A stretch of DNA of 64,000 nucleotides from NCBI GenBank assembly GCA_012932295.1, contig JAAONU010000016.1, positions 18,071,530-18,135,529 on the forward strand, given 5' to 3'. This document shows positions 1 to 12,610 of the stretch, piece by piece. A program made the translations under genes and the position numbers. The stretch is from Cyclina sinensis. Lineage: Eukaryota; Mollusca; Bivalvia; Venerida; Veneridae. Positions within the stretch are counted from its first letter, which is position 1, and the number at the start of each line of letters is the position of its first letter. The notes under the pieces are model-generated. The model was not told the DNA's origin. It did not search any database and saw only the letters and a program-made list of their open reading frames with translations.

Positions 1-272
1 TAATATGGAAGTTATGGTCAATGTTATAGTTTTTGGACAATTGCATCTTCAAGTTGAAGGTCACTCTGGGGTCAAGGTCACACAAATGTAGGTCAGTGAG
101 AAGGTCTTGTCCAAAGAGGTGTTGTGTCTAAGTATGAAGTGAATCCACTTACTAATAAGAAAGTTATGGCCAATGTTAAAGTTTTCGGACAGACTGATAG
201 ACGGACGGAGAGAATGACGGACTGATGGACGGACAGTTCAAAAACTATATGCCTCCTTTCGGAGGCATAAAA
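1..272 (+). repeat. 3' end of a family-B dispersed repeat
   Basis: This is the right end of a tandem-cored repeat that enters from outside the window. The core phrase about leaving a timely AAGTTATGG near 'aatgttaaagttttcggaca' is followed by GGACGGAC-type repeats (192-232), then a 3' hairpin (TGCCTCC TTTC GGAGGCA) and a terminal A-run at 268-272. The same ending appears at 39870-39893, at 48405-48428 and, inverted, at 7083. I see no protein-coding content. Confidence 0.75.
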
Positions 273-340
273 ACACAGCGTCCCTACACAGTCAAAAAAG
301 TAAAGGAAAAGGTAGCATAAATTCATTTATAGATAAATTA

Positions 341-1516
341 AACAAGAGGCCCATGATGGCGCCCTGGATCACTCACCGGAGTAATTTTCTTGAGGGTCTA
401 CCGTTAAGCAAACATCAGATGCAACATAACATTTTCTATTTGAAAATATTCGAAGATCTCATATTTTACAACAAAAAAAAATCCATGGGGCAGAGGCAAT
501 TTCGTGGTAACAGCTTGTGAGGAGATGTCATCTGAAGCCATATATTGAAAAAAAAACTACCTTTAGCTCCGGTGGCAATTTTGTTCAATGGAGCAGAACT
601 GTTTAAGCAATTTTAACGCAGGGGTATGTAAGGAACACTTCTGTGAAATTTGATGGAAAATTACCTTGCCATTGAGGAGATGTTGTTTGATTTCTTTTCT
701 AATTTCAGCTTTTGCAGCCTTTATTTGCAATGGAGCAGAACGGTTTGAGCAATTTAAGAAAAGGGCAATATAAGGAATACTCTGTCACATTTGGTTTAAA
801 ATGGCCAAGTTGTTTTGGAGATGTATTTGAAGCCAAATATTGACGAAAATCTTTTTTTTAGCTCTGGCGGCCATTTTGTGCAATGGAGCAGAACCATTTT
901 AGCAATTTTAATAGAGAGCTATGTTAGGAACTCTTCTGTGAAATTTGGTGGAAAATCACCAAGCCATTCAGGAGAACATGTTTGTTGTTTTATTTTTTTC
1001 TATTTTAAGCTTTTGCAGCCTTAATGTGCAATGAAGCGGAACGGTTTGAGTAATTTTACAAAAGGACATTATAAGGAACAGTTCTTTCAAATTTGGTTTA
1101 AAATGGCCAAGTGGTTTTGCTCAGGAGAAGGGAACCACAAACAGGTAATGAAAATAAGAACCCAAGGGGTTACCGCCTTGGAATGGTCAGTGCCAATACA
1201 GACGCTCTTTTTAGCGGAATTGCATAATAGAAAAGGTTAAAGGTTTCTATAAAATTTGGAGTTTCCAGTCAAATGCTTTTTAACAGGCCTGTAATTTTTT
1301 AACTTGTCGCATCAGAGATAAGGTTAAAAGTTATAACCAAGTAGAAAAACTTTTCATGGCTCATCCAGAAATATCTCTATCCTGACAGAATGGTGCCAAG
1401 CTTCAGGGATGACATATTCCTTCAAAGCCTTAAGATAGCCATGCAGTCACAGGAATTCATTAGACTGAAATATAGTCCTTTTACAACCGACGAATATGAA
1501 CTGAAAGTTCTTTATA
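341..1516 (+). repeat. Family-A dispersed repeat, 5' part, interrupted
   Basis: It starts with AACAAGAGGCCCATGATGG and the subterminal motif CACTCACCGGAG. The core has four degenerate units built around 'tttgttcaatggagcagaac' and 'aggaacactt'. The 3' end is missing because another family-A element begins at 1517, so this copy is truncated or is the host of the next one. Short open frames here do not resemble proteins. Confidence 0.65.
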
Positions 1517-2806
1517 AACAAAAAGACCATGATGACCCTAGATCGCTCACCTGAGTATTTTGGCTGTAGGCCTGCAGTTAAGCAGTATTTTATGTTTTAA
1601 TTGAAAATATGTAAGTAATGTAAATATAAATATGTAAAATATCAGTCAATGAATAAAGGCTATGACAGAAAGTAGAAATATCTATCATAAGCTATGGTGT
1701 CTTTGACCTTGACCCAGTGACCTAAAACCCTACCCATGGGTAGAGGTCCATGCAAGGATCCTATATACCGAATATCAAAGATATTGGTCTTTATATGAAA
1801 GCTGTATAAGGTACAGAATTTAAACCTATTTTTAGCCTTGGTGACCTTTAACCTAATCTAATTATTCAAAAAAACTTAATAAAGCTTGCTTCATGCCAAA
1901 TTTTAAAATTCTAGGCTTTGTGGTTTCAGACATGAAGATTTAAAAAAAAATTTCTTCTATACTGCTATTTAAAACTTGTGACCCCTCGGGAGGGGCCAAT
2001 AGTGACCCAAGGAAAATTTTTCTTACATATTTGAGAGACATCCTCCAGACATTGCTACATACCAAATCGTAAGGCTCAGAGCCTTGTAGTTACATACAAA
2101 AAGATTTTTCAAAGTTTACTCAATATGAACTTGTAAAAATCAGTTGACCCCCGGTGGAGCCAAATTTGACCCCAGATGTATAATTTCAACTAACTTGGTT
2201 GAGGTTTACTAGACCTTGCTACATACCAAATCTTAAGGATCAGGGCCTTGCGGTTTCAGACAAGAAAATTTTCAAAGTTTTCCCTGTGTAAAATCAATCG
2301 ACCCCTGGGACGGGGCCAAATCTGACCCCAGAGGCATAATTTGAACAAACTTGGTAGTGGTCCACACGACAATGCTACATACCAAATCTTATGGCTCAGG
2401 GTCTTGTGGTTTCAGACAAGAAGATTTTTAAAGTTTCACTATATAAGCCTATGTAAAATCAATTGACCCCCGGGGCAGGGCCAAATTTGAACCTAGGGCT
2501 ATAATTTGAACAAACTTGGTAGAGGTCCACAAGACAATGCTACATACAAAATCTTAAGGCTCAGGGCCTTGTGGTTTCAGACAAGAAGATTTTCAAGAAG
2601 ATTGTTTCCTTTCAACTGCCATAGCAACCCAAGTTCTTGATGGAATTGAATAATTCTTGAACAACTTTGGTAGAGCTTCATGCACGGAACATCCCTGCAA
2701 TGTTTCAACAAATTTGGCCAAGTGGTTTTGGAGGAAAAGTTGTTTAAAGAAATTGTTGACCATTCACAAAAGCTCACCTCGAGGACATTGTCCTCAGGTG
2801 AGCTAA
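1517..2806 (+). repeat. Family-A dispersed repeat, complete copy
   Basis: The 5' end (AACAAAAAGACCATGATGA, then GATCGCTCACCTGAG) and the 3' end are both present. The 3' end is a hairpin at 2771-2804 (AGCTCACCTCGAGGACA pairing with TGTCCTCAGGTGAGCT) followed by AAAA. The 5' GCTCACCTGAG is complementary to the 3' CTCAGGTGAGC. Between them lie several diverged units, each with 'acttggtagaggtcca', 'tgctacataccaaatctta' and 'tttcagacaagaagatttt'. No transposase is encoded, so this is a non-autonomous element. Confidence 0.75.
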
Positions 2807-3927
2807 AACAGGCATTCTTATACGATTTTCAAAAAAGATTTTTCCACAGTGAGAAAATTAATGATTAAGTCTGAAAACTATTGTGGCACAAAAGTGTTTT
2901 GGCAGTGATTCATTATATTATGAAAATCAATGAAAAACAAACACACAGTATAAGATTTCGACTTGGGTCCTCTTCAGAAATTTGCAATTACATCAACTTT
3001 GAACAAATATGATGTCATTTTGCTTTTCATTTGTTTTTTTTCCACTAAAAGTTGTAACTGCATTCCCGTCCTTGGATCTCCCGTACAGGCTCCTTTTTAC
3101 AATGATTCATATAGGAATTTCTACTTTGTAGTTTTCCGCTTTTGTTCACTGGGATTCCCTAAGTAATTACCATATGGAAAAATACGGCAAGACTCGAAAC
3201 TTTGAAAACGGAAGTATCAACTGATAGTAATGTGGAGCAAATGAGTTCGATAAAATGAAATAAACCAATAAATACCAATGAATGATTACTTGAAAAACAT
3301 ACAAATTTGATACAACTAAAGAGAAACAATAAACCACTGCCAAGATATGTTTCACGTATAATTTGTTGGAGTGTTACCGTCAAGTAAAAATAAATTGTAG
3401 AAGGATGTCATAAGGTGCTATTTTTCAGCTGAATGAGAACTGCAAAGAAGATGTGGTCATTTTCGGTACAAACTTATCTTTCTAGCAGGTATTTCACTTG
3501 TTTGACCATAAATCAAGATACCAGAAAACATTTTGAAATGATAGGTCAAAACGGTGTAAGTCTGTTCAGAAGGTTTTTTTATTGCTCCTTTAGCTTTGTT
3601 TTTCCCTAGAAGAGTGTTCGAACTGTTTATTTTCAAGACAGAATTCAATAGTAGGACACTACGTAATCGCACACCTGTTTTATTCTCTCTCGCAGACCTT
3701 TTTTTTGTCAACAATCCGTCACTTGAAAGGTCAAATGGTCTTTTTCAATAAGAAATTTGTACAAAAAAGTAATGTTGTGACCAAAAATTGGCTGGTGTGC
3801 TTTGTATTTACAAAAAGAATTTTCATAATGTAAAATTTTAGTTTAGGCCTGAAAACGGATGAAGTTTTTTTCTAAATGCCGCTTCAGACCCCCTACATTA
3901 ATACCTACAAGTGTACCACTGTAAAAT
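2807..3927. other. AT-rich stretch with no recognised gene
   Basis: I find no spliced exon, RNA gene or clear repeat here. Open frames are short, AT-rich and of low complexity on both strands, as expected by chance. Confidence 0.5.
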
Positions 3928-4075
3928 AGGTCAGTGGTGCAGTAGTAACATGCTGGGCTGGTAATCAAGGGGTCCTGAAATCAATCCCCCTCTCCTCTAC
4001 TAACAATACTAATTGTCTTTTGGATGAGATGTTAAACAGAGGTACGATGTATCAGTGCTGTACACTGAGGATGCA
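3928..4075 (+). mobile_element. tRNA-derived SINE
   Basis: The head (3928-3987) looks like a degenerate tRNA with an A-box-like stretch (GGTGCAGTAGTAACATG) and a B-box-like stretch (GGTCCTGAAATCAATCCCC). It is followed by 'tggatgagatgttaaacaga', which resembles a body segment I know from invertebrate tRNA-derived SINEs. No intact tRNA cloverleaf remains. Target-site duplications were not identified. Confidence 0.55.
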
Positions 4076-4134
4076 AAAGAACCAGGGATGTCTCTGGAAC
4101 GGGATGATTTCTGTATCTTATGGTGGCTGATTTG

Positions 4135-4640
4135 TGCCATGTCGTATGAGCGTGTTTTCGGGCCAAAAAAAGCGAAAACACAAAAATACTTTTTTCGCTG
4201 GGCGGGGCGAAAAACCGCCATGCGAAGACACGACAAATTGTATCTTTGGAGTGTTTTCGCCTGGCGACCATTCGCCCCGCCACACGAAAACACGCGACAT
4301 TCTATGTGTCATGTCTTTACCAACAGCTTGTCGTATCTTTGCATGGCGGGGCGAAAACCTGCCACTCGAAAATACGACAAATCATAACTTAATTGCGTTT
4401 TTGCGTGGTGAACTTTCGCCCCACCACGCAAGAAAGTGCCACATTCTATCCGTCGTGTTTTTACCTTCAGTTTTTCGTGTCTTCGCCTGGCGGATCTAAA
4501 ACTCGCCATGCAAGAAACACACCACATTTTGAATCTCTTGTTTTTGTCGGCATTCTATTGTGTCTTTGCATGGCGACGCGCCACACGAAAAAATCACATA
4601 GTTTTTTCGCCATGTGCACAGCAAGTACACATATGCTACA
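4135..4640. repeat. Array of palindromic GCGAAAACACG repeats
   Basis: Six or more copies of a GC-rich motif occur in both orientations (for example TTTTCGCCTGGCG, CGCCCCGCCACACGAAAACA, TGGCGGGGCGAAAAC), spaced about 60-75 bp and joined by AT-rich linkers with CACGACAAAT. Neighbouring motifs are inverted, so the array can fold into stem-loops. Fragments of the same repeat lie at 8055-8162 and 20745-20880. Open frames run through on both strands only because the repeat lacks stops; I do not consider them genes. Confidence 0.65.
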
Positions 4641-4740
4641 CATACAGAAGACAAGAGCCACCGCAAGCGGGTGCCACGCTCGACTTTTTTCTATATCCAA
4701 AGGCAAACAGATCAGAGGAAGCACATTGTGGTGAAGGGAT

Positions 4741-5040
4741 TGCAAATGAAACATCATTTGGAAATATAATTATACATAAGAAAGTTATGGCCAATTTTAG
4801 CAACATTCAGAAATTTCACCTTAAAGGTCAAGGTCAAGTTCAGTTTAACCTTCTCTGGAGGTATTGTCTAAAAGGTAGTTTTTTATGTCCAAGCATGAAG
4901 ACACTACATCCATTAACAACAAAGATATAGCCAAGTTAAGTAATGTCAAGGTCATTTAAAGGTCAACGTAATGCTTGAATAGTTTAACACGTTTCTTTTA
5001 TTCTCAGTGTCTTTTTGTCCCTGTAATGATCAAATCCGTC
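4741..5040 (+). repeat. Fragment of a 'leave-phrase' repeat with GGTCAAGGTCA motifs
   Basis: This carries 'aagttatggccaattttagc', 'aaaggtcaaggtcaag' and 'attaacaacaaagatatagc', matching the units at 6150-6990. Both ends are missing. Confidence 0.5.
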
Positions 5041-5044
5041 CATA

Positions 5045-6150
5045 AACAAGAGGGCCAATGGCCCATAAGCGCTCACCTTGGTTCAAAGATGAAAGAAATT
5101 TTTATGAATGTAATGATGTATATCACAGAAATTGACAAACGCAATTTCATTGCTATAGCTCTAAAAACAAAAAGTAGGTCAGTAGGTCAAAATATTGGTC
5201 ATGAGACGACATTTTTGACATCGGAACGAAAAGCTGTACACACAGTCCAAATTTCATTGCCGTAGTTTTAAAACAAAAAAGGAGGTTAGTAGGTCAAAAA
5301 TATAGGTCATAATATGACGTTTTTGAAATCAAATCGGAAAGAAAAACTGTACACACAGTCCAAATTTCATTGCCGTAGCTCCAAAAACAAAAAGTAGGTC
5401 AGTAGGTCAAAAATATAGGTCATTCGATTACATTTTTGAAAACGAAACGAAAAACTGTGCACATGGTCCAAATTTCATTGCTGTAACTAAAAAACAAAAA
5501 AGGAGGTCATTAGGTATAAAATATAGGTCAATGAATAATGTTTTTGAAATCATTTTGAAAAAACTGTACAAATGGTCCAAATGTTATTGCCATAGCAAAA
5601 AACTTAAAAAATGAGAAAAAAATTTTGGGGCGGGGGGAAGTGACCCCCAGGGCAGGGGGGATGACCCCACTGTGGTCACAGTGCATACTACCAAATATCT
5701 AAGCTCCAGGCCTTGCAGTTTGTTACAAGAAGATTTTTAAACTTTTTTGCTAAATAACTCTATGTAAAACATGTGACCCCTTGGGCGGGGCCAGTTTTGA
5801 CCCAGGGGCCATGATTTGAACAATCTTGGTAGAGGTCTACTAGACAATGCTCAAAACCAAATATCTAAGCTCCATGTCTTGTAGTTTCTTACAAGAAGAT
5901 TTTTAAAGTTTTCCCTATATAACTCTATGTAAATCAAAAAAGTAGGTCAGTAGGTCAAAAATATTGGTCATGCTATGACGTTTTTGAAATCGGAACAAAA
6001 AACTGTATACATGGTCCAAATTTCATTGCCATAACTCCAAAAACAAAAGTAGGTCAGTAGGTCAAAAATATAGGTCATGCCATTACATTTTTGAAATCGA
6101 AACGAAAATCTGTGCACACCGTCCAAATTTCATTGCTGTAGCTAAAAAAC
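5045..6150 (+). repeat. Family-E dispersed repeat, composite
   Basis: It starts with AACAAGAGGGCCAATGGCCC and GCGCTCACCTTGG. The core units carry 'aaaaagtaggtcagtaggtc', 'tgtacacacagtccaaattt' and 'cattgccgtagctccaaaaa'. Between about 5600 and 5935 the sequence switches to family-A-type units ('gaccccttgggcggggccag') and then returns to family-E units, so one element is embedded in, or recombined with, the other. Confidence 0.6.
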
Positions 6151-6990
6151 AAAAAAAGTATTCAAAACTATGGCCAGTTTTAACAAAATTCAATTATTTG
6201 ACCTTGACTGTATAGGTCATTGAAAGGTCAAGGTCAATTTTGAAATAATCATAATGTCGGATTAGTCGGATCAGTTGCCTTGACGGTCAAGGTCATGGTT
6301 ATATCTGAGTTATTCAACATGTCGGTTTTGTCATAAGTGTTGTTTTGTCTAAGTCTGATTCAAATCCAACCATAAATTACCTAATTATGGCCAGTTTTAA
6401 CAGAATTCAATGATTTGATCTTGACCGTCAAGGCATTTAAAGGTCAAGGTCAAACTTGAAAAAATCATAATGTCGGATTTGTCACAAGTGTTGTTTAGTC
6501 TCAGTTTGAATTAAATCTATAAATAAATGAGAAGTTATGACAAGTTAAGCAAAATTCAATCATCTGACCTTGGCGGTCAAGGTCATTTTAAGGTCATGGT
6601 CAAATCTGAGTTATTCATCATGTCGGTTTTGTCATAAGTGTTGTTTTGTCCCAGTATAAATCAAATCCAACTATAAATACTAATGTTATGGTCAATTCTA
6701 GCAAAATTCAATAATTTGACCTTGAAGGTGAAGGTCATTTATGAGTCAATGTCAAATTTAGTCTGGTCAGCTTGAAGGTCTTGTCCAAAGGGTTGTTGTG
6801 TCCAAGAATGAAGAGAATCCACCTACTAATTATAAAGTTATGGCCAATTTTAGCAAAATTTAATATTTTGACCTTGAACATGAAGGTCATTTAAGAGTCA
6901 AGGTCAAGTTTAGTCTGGTCATCTTGAAGGTCTTGTCCAAAGGGTTGTTGTGTCCAAGTATGAAGATAATCCACCAAGGAATAAAAAAAA
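6150..6990 (+). repeat. Tandem units rich in GACCTTGA / TCAAGGTCA
   Basis: About five units of roughly 150-185 bp, each with 'agttatggccagttttaac', 'caatgatttgaccttga' and 'aaggtcaaggtca'. No genes are present. Confidence 0.6.
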
Positions 6991-7082
6991 ATATGATCAA
7001 TGTTTAAGTTTTCGAACTGGAACGGGAACGGCAACGGCACCATGACTATGACAATAACTCGTTTTTTCTTCCTTAGTTTTTG

Positions 7083-7953
7083 TTTTTATGCCCCCGAAGG
7101 CAGGCATATTGTTTTTGAACTGTCCGTCCGTCAGTCCGTCCGTCCATCCGTCAGTTCGAAAACTAACATCGGCAATAACATTCTTATTAGTAAGTGGATT
7201 TACATCATGCTTGGAAACAACACACAATTGGACAAGACCTTTACACTGAACTATAATTACTTGACCTTGACCCCTGATTGACCTTCACCTTGAAGATCCA
7301 ATTGTTCAAAAACTTTAACATTGGCAATAACTTCTTTATTAGTTAGTGGATTTACTTCATACTTGGACTGAACACCCCTTTGGACAAGGCCTTTTCACTG
7401 ACCTATATTTGTTTGACCTTGACCCCTGAATGACCTTCATCTTGAAGAGCCAATTGTCCAAAAACTTTAACATTGGCTATAACTTCCTTAATAGTAAGTG
7501 GATTTGCTTCATAATTGGACTCAACACCTATTTAGACAAGACCTTCCTGCTGACCTGTAATTATTTAACCTTGACCCCTGAATATCCAATCGCCTAAAAA
7601 CTATTATTTGGCCATAATTTCCAAATAAGTAAGTGGATATACTTCAATACTTCATACTTAAACACAACACCACTTTGGACAAGACTATCTCACTGTCCTC
7701 TATTTATTTGACCTTGACCCCTGAATGACCTTCACCTTGAAGATCCAGTTGTCTAGAAATTTTCACATTGCCCATAACTTCCTTATTAGTAAGTGGATTT
7801 ACTTCATACTTGGACACAACCCCCTTTGGATAAGACCTTCCAATTGACATATATTTATTTGACCTTGACCCCTGAATGACTGGTTCTCAGAACAAAAGTG
7901 AAAGCACCACTTTCGGGGACAATGTCATCTTACAGTGACAGTTGATGTTTGTT
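7083..7953 (-). repeat. Family-B dispersed repeat, complete inverted copy
   Basis: Read on the minus strand, it opens near 7953 with an imperfect AACAAG-like end and the hairpin CTGTCACTGTAAGATGACA, and closes at 7083 with a TGCCT..GGCAT hairpin and an A-run. Core units of about 150 bp include 'aagtaaatccactaataagg'-like phrases and 'tgaccttgacccctgaatga' as read on the plus strand. It is a good reference copy for family B, about 870 bp long. Confidence 0.7.
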
Positions 7954-8054
7954 TTAATTTGAACTTAGGAATTATGTTAATGTATTTAATTTAACTTATC
8001 AGCCTTGTAACATGTAAACATATGTGAAATTTGTGTGCGCATGCATGACCGGTA

Positions 8055-8162
8055 TGCAAAAAAGTTAAATGCAATGCCGCATCTGTGTGGCGGGGCGCCA
8101 GGCAAAAATACGACACATTTAACTTTTCAAATTTTCTTGTTTTCGTCTGGCGCGGAAAAAAT
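8055..8162. repeat. Palindromic GCGAAAACACG repeat fragment
   Basis: 'gtgtggcggggcgccaggca' and 'tcttgttttcgtctggcgcg' match the motif pairs in the 4135-4640 array. Confidence 0.55.
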
Positions 8163-8288
8163 AAAACAAGAGGGCCTATGGCCCTAAAGCGCTCACCTGG
8201 GTTCAAAGATGAACAAAATTTTTATGAATGTAATGATCCTTATCACAGAAATGGACCAATGCAATTTCATTGCCATAGCTCCAAAAAC

Positions 8289-10410
8289 AACAAGAAATCG
8301 GTAGAACCGATGGATGCTCCCCGAATAAATGCCAATTCCTAAAGGGCTATTGTTTAATATGTATTTTTTTAAAGTATGAAAAATAACAAAGGGCAATTAC
8401 TCCTAAACTATGCAAAATTGAGTTACGGTTCTTGCACGCTGCACTTCTCCTCATAGAGATCTATCTGCCAATAAAGTTTCATGTTAATATCTCTTATATT
8501 TTGCGAGATATGCCCCGGACAAAAAAAAAGTATGAAAAATTTTGAAGGGCAATAACTCAAAAAATAATAAAGCAAGAGTCATAGTTCTTGTGCACTGCAC
8601 TGCTCCTTAATAAGATCTAACTCCCTATGAAGTTTGGTCTTGATATCTCTCATAGTTTTTGTGTTATGCTCCGGACAAAATTATGACGGACGAACGAACG
8701 GACGGACGGGACGGACGGACAAAGCAGCAACTATATGCTAGCCCTTCGGGAAGCATAATTATCTCCAAGGGTTTTCAGGTTATGCTCCGAACAAGATTTT
8801 TCTTAAATGGGAGATAATTCAAAAATGGGGCAAATAGAGTTATGGTTCTTTGGCACTGCAGTCCGCCTCAATGCCCTCTACCACTGTGTGCAGTTTAAAC
8901 AAATTATGTCCAAGGGTTTTCAGGTTATGCGCCAGACAAGATTTTTCCTAAAAGGGGAGATAATTCAACAAGAGGGCCATGATGGCCCTGTATCGCTCAC
9001 CTGAGTATGACTGCTTTTAACAAAGTTAATTGACCCCAGATGACCCATATTAGAACTTGACCTAGAAATTATTGAAACAATCTCTTTGACAAATTTCAAG
9101 GTTATTTGTACGGAAATTTTACCTCTAGAGTGTAAAAAAGGTTTTTACATATTTGGGCTCTCTGACCTAGTTTTTGAACGCAGAAGACCCATATCCAAAT
9201 TTGAGCTAGAAATCATTGAAACAACCTTTCTGACAAATTCCAAGGACATTTGGACTAAAAATGTAACCTCTAGAGCATTAACAAGGTTTTTTCTATTTTC
9301 AGGCTCTGTGACCTAATTTTTGACCCCGGAAAACCTATATTTGAAACTGAGCTAGAAATCATCGACAGAACCTATCTGACAAATTTCCAGATTATTTGGG
9401 CTGAAAATGTAACCTCTAGAGTGTTAACAAGATTTTTCTATTTGTGGGCTCTGCGACCTAGTTTTTGAACCCAGATGACAAATATTTGAAATTGTGCTAG
9501 AAATCTTAGAAGCAACCTTTCTGACAAATTTCCAGATTATTTGGGCTGAAAATGTAACCTCTAGAGTGTTAACAAGATTTTTCTTTTTTTGGGCACTGTG
9601 CCCTAGTTTTTGAACCCAGATGACCCATAATCGAATTTGAGCTAAAAATCACAGAAGCAACCTTCCTGACAAATTTCCAGACTATTTTGGTCTAAAAATG
9701 TTACCTCTAGAGTGTTAACAAGGTTTTTCAATATTTAGGCTATGTGACCTAGTTTTTGACCCCAGATGACCCATATTTGAACTCAAGCTAGAAATCATCG
9801 ATAGAACCTTTCTGACAAATTTCCAGGATATTTTTACTGAAAAAGTAGCCTCTAGAGTGTTAGCAAGTTTTTCTATATTTGGGCTCTGTGACCTAGTTTT
9901 CCAACCCTGATAACCCATGTTCGAACTCGTCCGAGATATTAATGAGACAAACATCTTGACCAAGTTTCATGAAAATGTGACCACTAGAGTGTTAACAAAC
10001 TAATTGTGAACGGACGGACGGACGACGGACAAAAGGTGATCAGAAAAGCTTACTCTGTCAGTACGTGACAGGTGAGCTAAAAACGGGGCAAAATAGAGTT
10101 ATGGTTCTTTGGCACTGCAGTCCGCCTCAATGCCCTCTACCACTGTGTGCAGTTTAAACAAATTATGTCCAAGGGTTTTCAGGATATGTTCCGGACAAGA
10201 TTTTTCTAAAATGGGAGATAATTCAAAAAACAGGGCAAAACAGAATTTTGGTTTTTTGGCACTGACCTCCGCGTCAATGCCCACTACCACTGTGTGCAGT
10301 TTAAACAAATTATATCCAGGGGTTTTCAAGTTATGCTCCGGACAAAATAATGACGAACGGACTGGCGGACAAAGCGACAACTATATGCTCGACCCTTCGG
10401 GGAGCATAAA
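8289..10410 (+). repeat. Family-H dispersed repeat(s), nested in family E
   Basis: It opens with AACAAG and the hairpin ATCGGTAGAACCGAT, then the subterminal ATGCTCCCCG. A first 3' end is at 8736-8758 (CTATATGCTAGCCCTTCGGG then AAGCATAATT) and a second, better one at 10382-10410 (ATGCTCGACCCTTCGGGGAG then CATAAAAA). CGGGGAGCAT at the end is complementary to ATGCTCCCCG at the start. Core units contain 'gttatgctccggacaagatt' and 'gcactgcagtccgcctcaat'. A family-A element (8967-10081) interrupts the second part. Confidence 0.65.
8967..10081 (+). repeat. Family-A repeat inserted into family H
   Basis: This copy has the canonical 5' end and a 3' hairpin (AGCTTACTCTGTCA / GTGACAGGTGAGCT, 10048-10078). 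Its six or so units of about 150 bp share 'cctctagagtgttaacaag', 'gatgacccatatttgaactt' and 'ctgacaaatttccagg'. The left flank '..gggagataattc' and the right flank 'aaaacggggcaaaatagag' join to give the uninterrupted family-H phrase seen at 8808-8835, so the insertion site is defined and shows no duplication beyond shared A residues. Confidence 0.75.
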
Positions 10411-10890
10411 AAGTAGGTCAGTAGGTCAAAATATAGGTCATGAGACGACATTTTTGAAATCAGAACGAAAAGCTGTACACACAGTCCAAATTTTATTGCC
10501 GTAGCTTTAAAACAAAAAAGTAGGTCAGTACGTCAAAAATATAGGTCACGCTATGACGTTTTTGAAATCGGAACAAAAAAACTGTACACATAGTCTAAAT
10601 TTCATTGCCGTAACTCCAAAAACAAAAAGTAGGTCAGTAGGTTAAATATAGGTCATGCGATGACATTTTTGAAATTGAAACGAAAAACTGTTTACATGGT
10701 CCAAATTTTATTGCTGTAGCTAAAAATATAAAAAAAGTAGGTCAGTAGGTCAACAAGAGGGCCATGATGGCCCTAGATCGCTCACCTGAGTATTTTGGCT
10801 GTAAGTTTGCAGTTAAGCAGTATTTCATGTTTTAATTGAAAATATGTAAGTAATGTAAATATAAATATGTATATGTGTAAAATATCAGTC

Positions 10891-12610
10891 AACAAGAGAT
10901 GTTTGTTAAACATTTATGACCCCCTAGCGCCTTATCCCTAGAGGCAGCCATGAAGTTTTGAGGAGTTGGGACCAAGCGTTCTATAGTAATTGATTGGAAA
11001 CCATTTTGCTATTCAAGGACACTGTGACCATGGCCTTTGACATGGTGACCTGAAAAACTAAAGGGCTCATCTACAAGTCATTAACAACTTATATACAAAG
11101 TTTGAGGAACACGGGCCCAAGCATTCTTAACTTATTCATCGGAAACCATTTTGCTTTTGAAGGTCACTGTGACCTTTGACCCAATGACCAGAAAAACGAT
11201 AGTTGATACTTAGTCTGACAAACCTGAGCCCAAGGATTCCCTATATATTCAGCAGAAACTGTTTTGCTTTTCAAGATTATTGTAACCTTGACCTTTGACC
11301 TAATAACACTAAAAACTACAGGGGTCATCTAATTGTCATGACCAACCTACCTATGAAGTTTTGAGGAGCTTGGCCTTCTATAGTAATTGATTAGACACTA
11401 TTTTTCAACACAAGGTCACTCTGACATAGACTTTTGTCCTGAAAAGATATAGGGCTCATCTAATGGTCATGGCCAACCTTTGTACCAAGATTGGGGAATC
11501 TGGGTCAAAGCATTCTATTGTTATTAATTGGAAATCATTTTGCTTTTCAAGGTCACTGTGACCTTGGCCTTTGACCCCGTAAACTGAAAAACTAAAAGGG
11601 TCATCAACTAGTCATGATCAACCTACACACTAAGTTTGAAGAACCTGGGACCAAGAGTTCCACAGATATTGATTGGAAAGCGTTTTGCTGTTCAACGTTA
11701 CTCTGAAATCGACCTTTGACCTGGTGATGAAAAAAAAACTATTAGGGTCATTTTCTAGTCATTAACAACCTACGTACTAAGATTGAACAACCTTGGTCCA
11801 GGGGTTCCATTGTTATTATTTGGAAACTGTTTTGCTTTTCTTGGACACTCTGACCTTGATTTTGACCTGGTGACGTGAAAAACTGTAGGAGTCATCTAAT
11901 GGTCATGATCAACCTACACACTTAGTATGAAGAACCAAGAACCAAGCCTTCTATAGTTATTGATCAGAAAGAGTTTTGCTTTTCAAGCTCACTGTGACCT
12001 TTACCTTTGATCTGTTGACTTGAAAAACTACAGGCGTCATCTACTAGTCAATAGGAACCAACAAACTAAGTTTGAAGAACCTGGAACCAAGGGTTCTATA
12101 GTTATTGATCGAAAACTGTTTTGCTCTTCAAGATCACTGTGACCTTGACCTTTGACGTGGCGATCTGAAAAACTATAGGGGTCACCTACTGGTCATGACG
12201 AACCTACATACTAAGTTTATACAACTGGGACCAATGGTTCTTTAGTTATTGATACGATTGATACAATATCGTTTTGCCCTTTAAGGTCACTGTGATCTTG
12301 ACCTTTGACCTGAAGATGTAAAAAAACATTTGAGTCATCCACTAGTCAGGGCCAACCTATAAACTAAGTTTGAACAACCTGGGACCAAGGGTTCTATAGT
12401 TATTGATCGGAAACTGTTTTGCTCTTCAATCCCTGATCAGAAAAAACCATGGGGGTCATTTACTTGTCATGACCAACCTACAAACCAAGTCTGAAAAAGG
12501 TGGGTCCAAGGGTACTCTAGATATTGATCAGAAACCAAAGTGTCTACCAACTGACCAACCAACATTTGCAAAACTATATACCCCCTCATCTTCGATAGGG
12601 GGCATAAAAA
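10891..12610 (+). repeat. Family-F dispersed repeat
   Basis: It opens with AACAAGAGATGTTTGTTAAA (hairpin TGTTTGTTAAACA) and ATGACCCCCTAG, and closes with CCCCCTCATCTTCGATAGGG followed by GGCATAAAAA. ACCCCCT at the start and AGGGGG at the end are complementary. The core has about ten units of roughly 150 bp with 'ttctatagttattgatcgga', 'aaactgttttgcttttcaag' and 'gtgaccttgacctttgacc'. Confidence 0.7.

Larger units (their letters stand above)
8165..10751 (+). repeat. Family-E repeat, host of nested insertions
   Basis: Its 5' end at 8165 is AACAAGAGGGCCTATGGCCC. The element is interrupted after 'cattgccatagctccaaaaa' (about 8288) and resumes at 10411 with 'gtaggtcagtaggtcaaaat', which directly continues that phrase in intact units elsewhere (5390-5410, 33010-33030). 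The interrupting segment is the family-H element at 8289-10410. The 3' end is not visible because family-A sequence begins at 10752. Confidence 0.65.

Noticed and set aside
4009..4930. Several overlapping open frames of 80-165 codons on both strands
   Set aside because: They run through the palindromic GCGAAAACACG array in every frame, which simply lacks stops. No protein family features.
10109..10504. 131-codon plus-strand frame
   Set aside because: It crosses a family-H 3' end and family-E units, with internally repeated peptide phrases that follow the repeat units.
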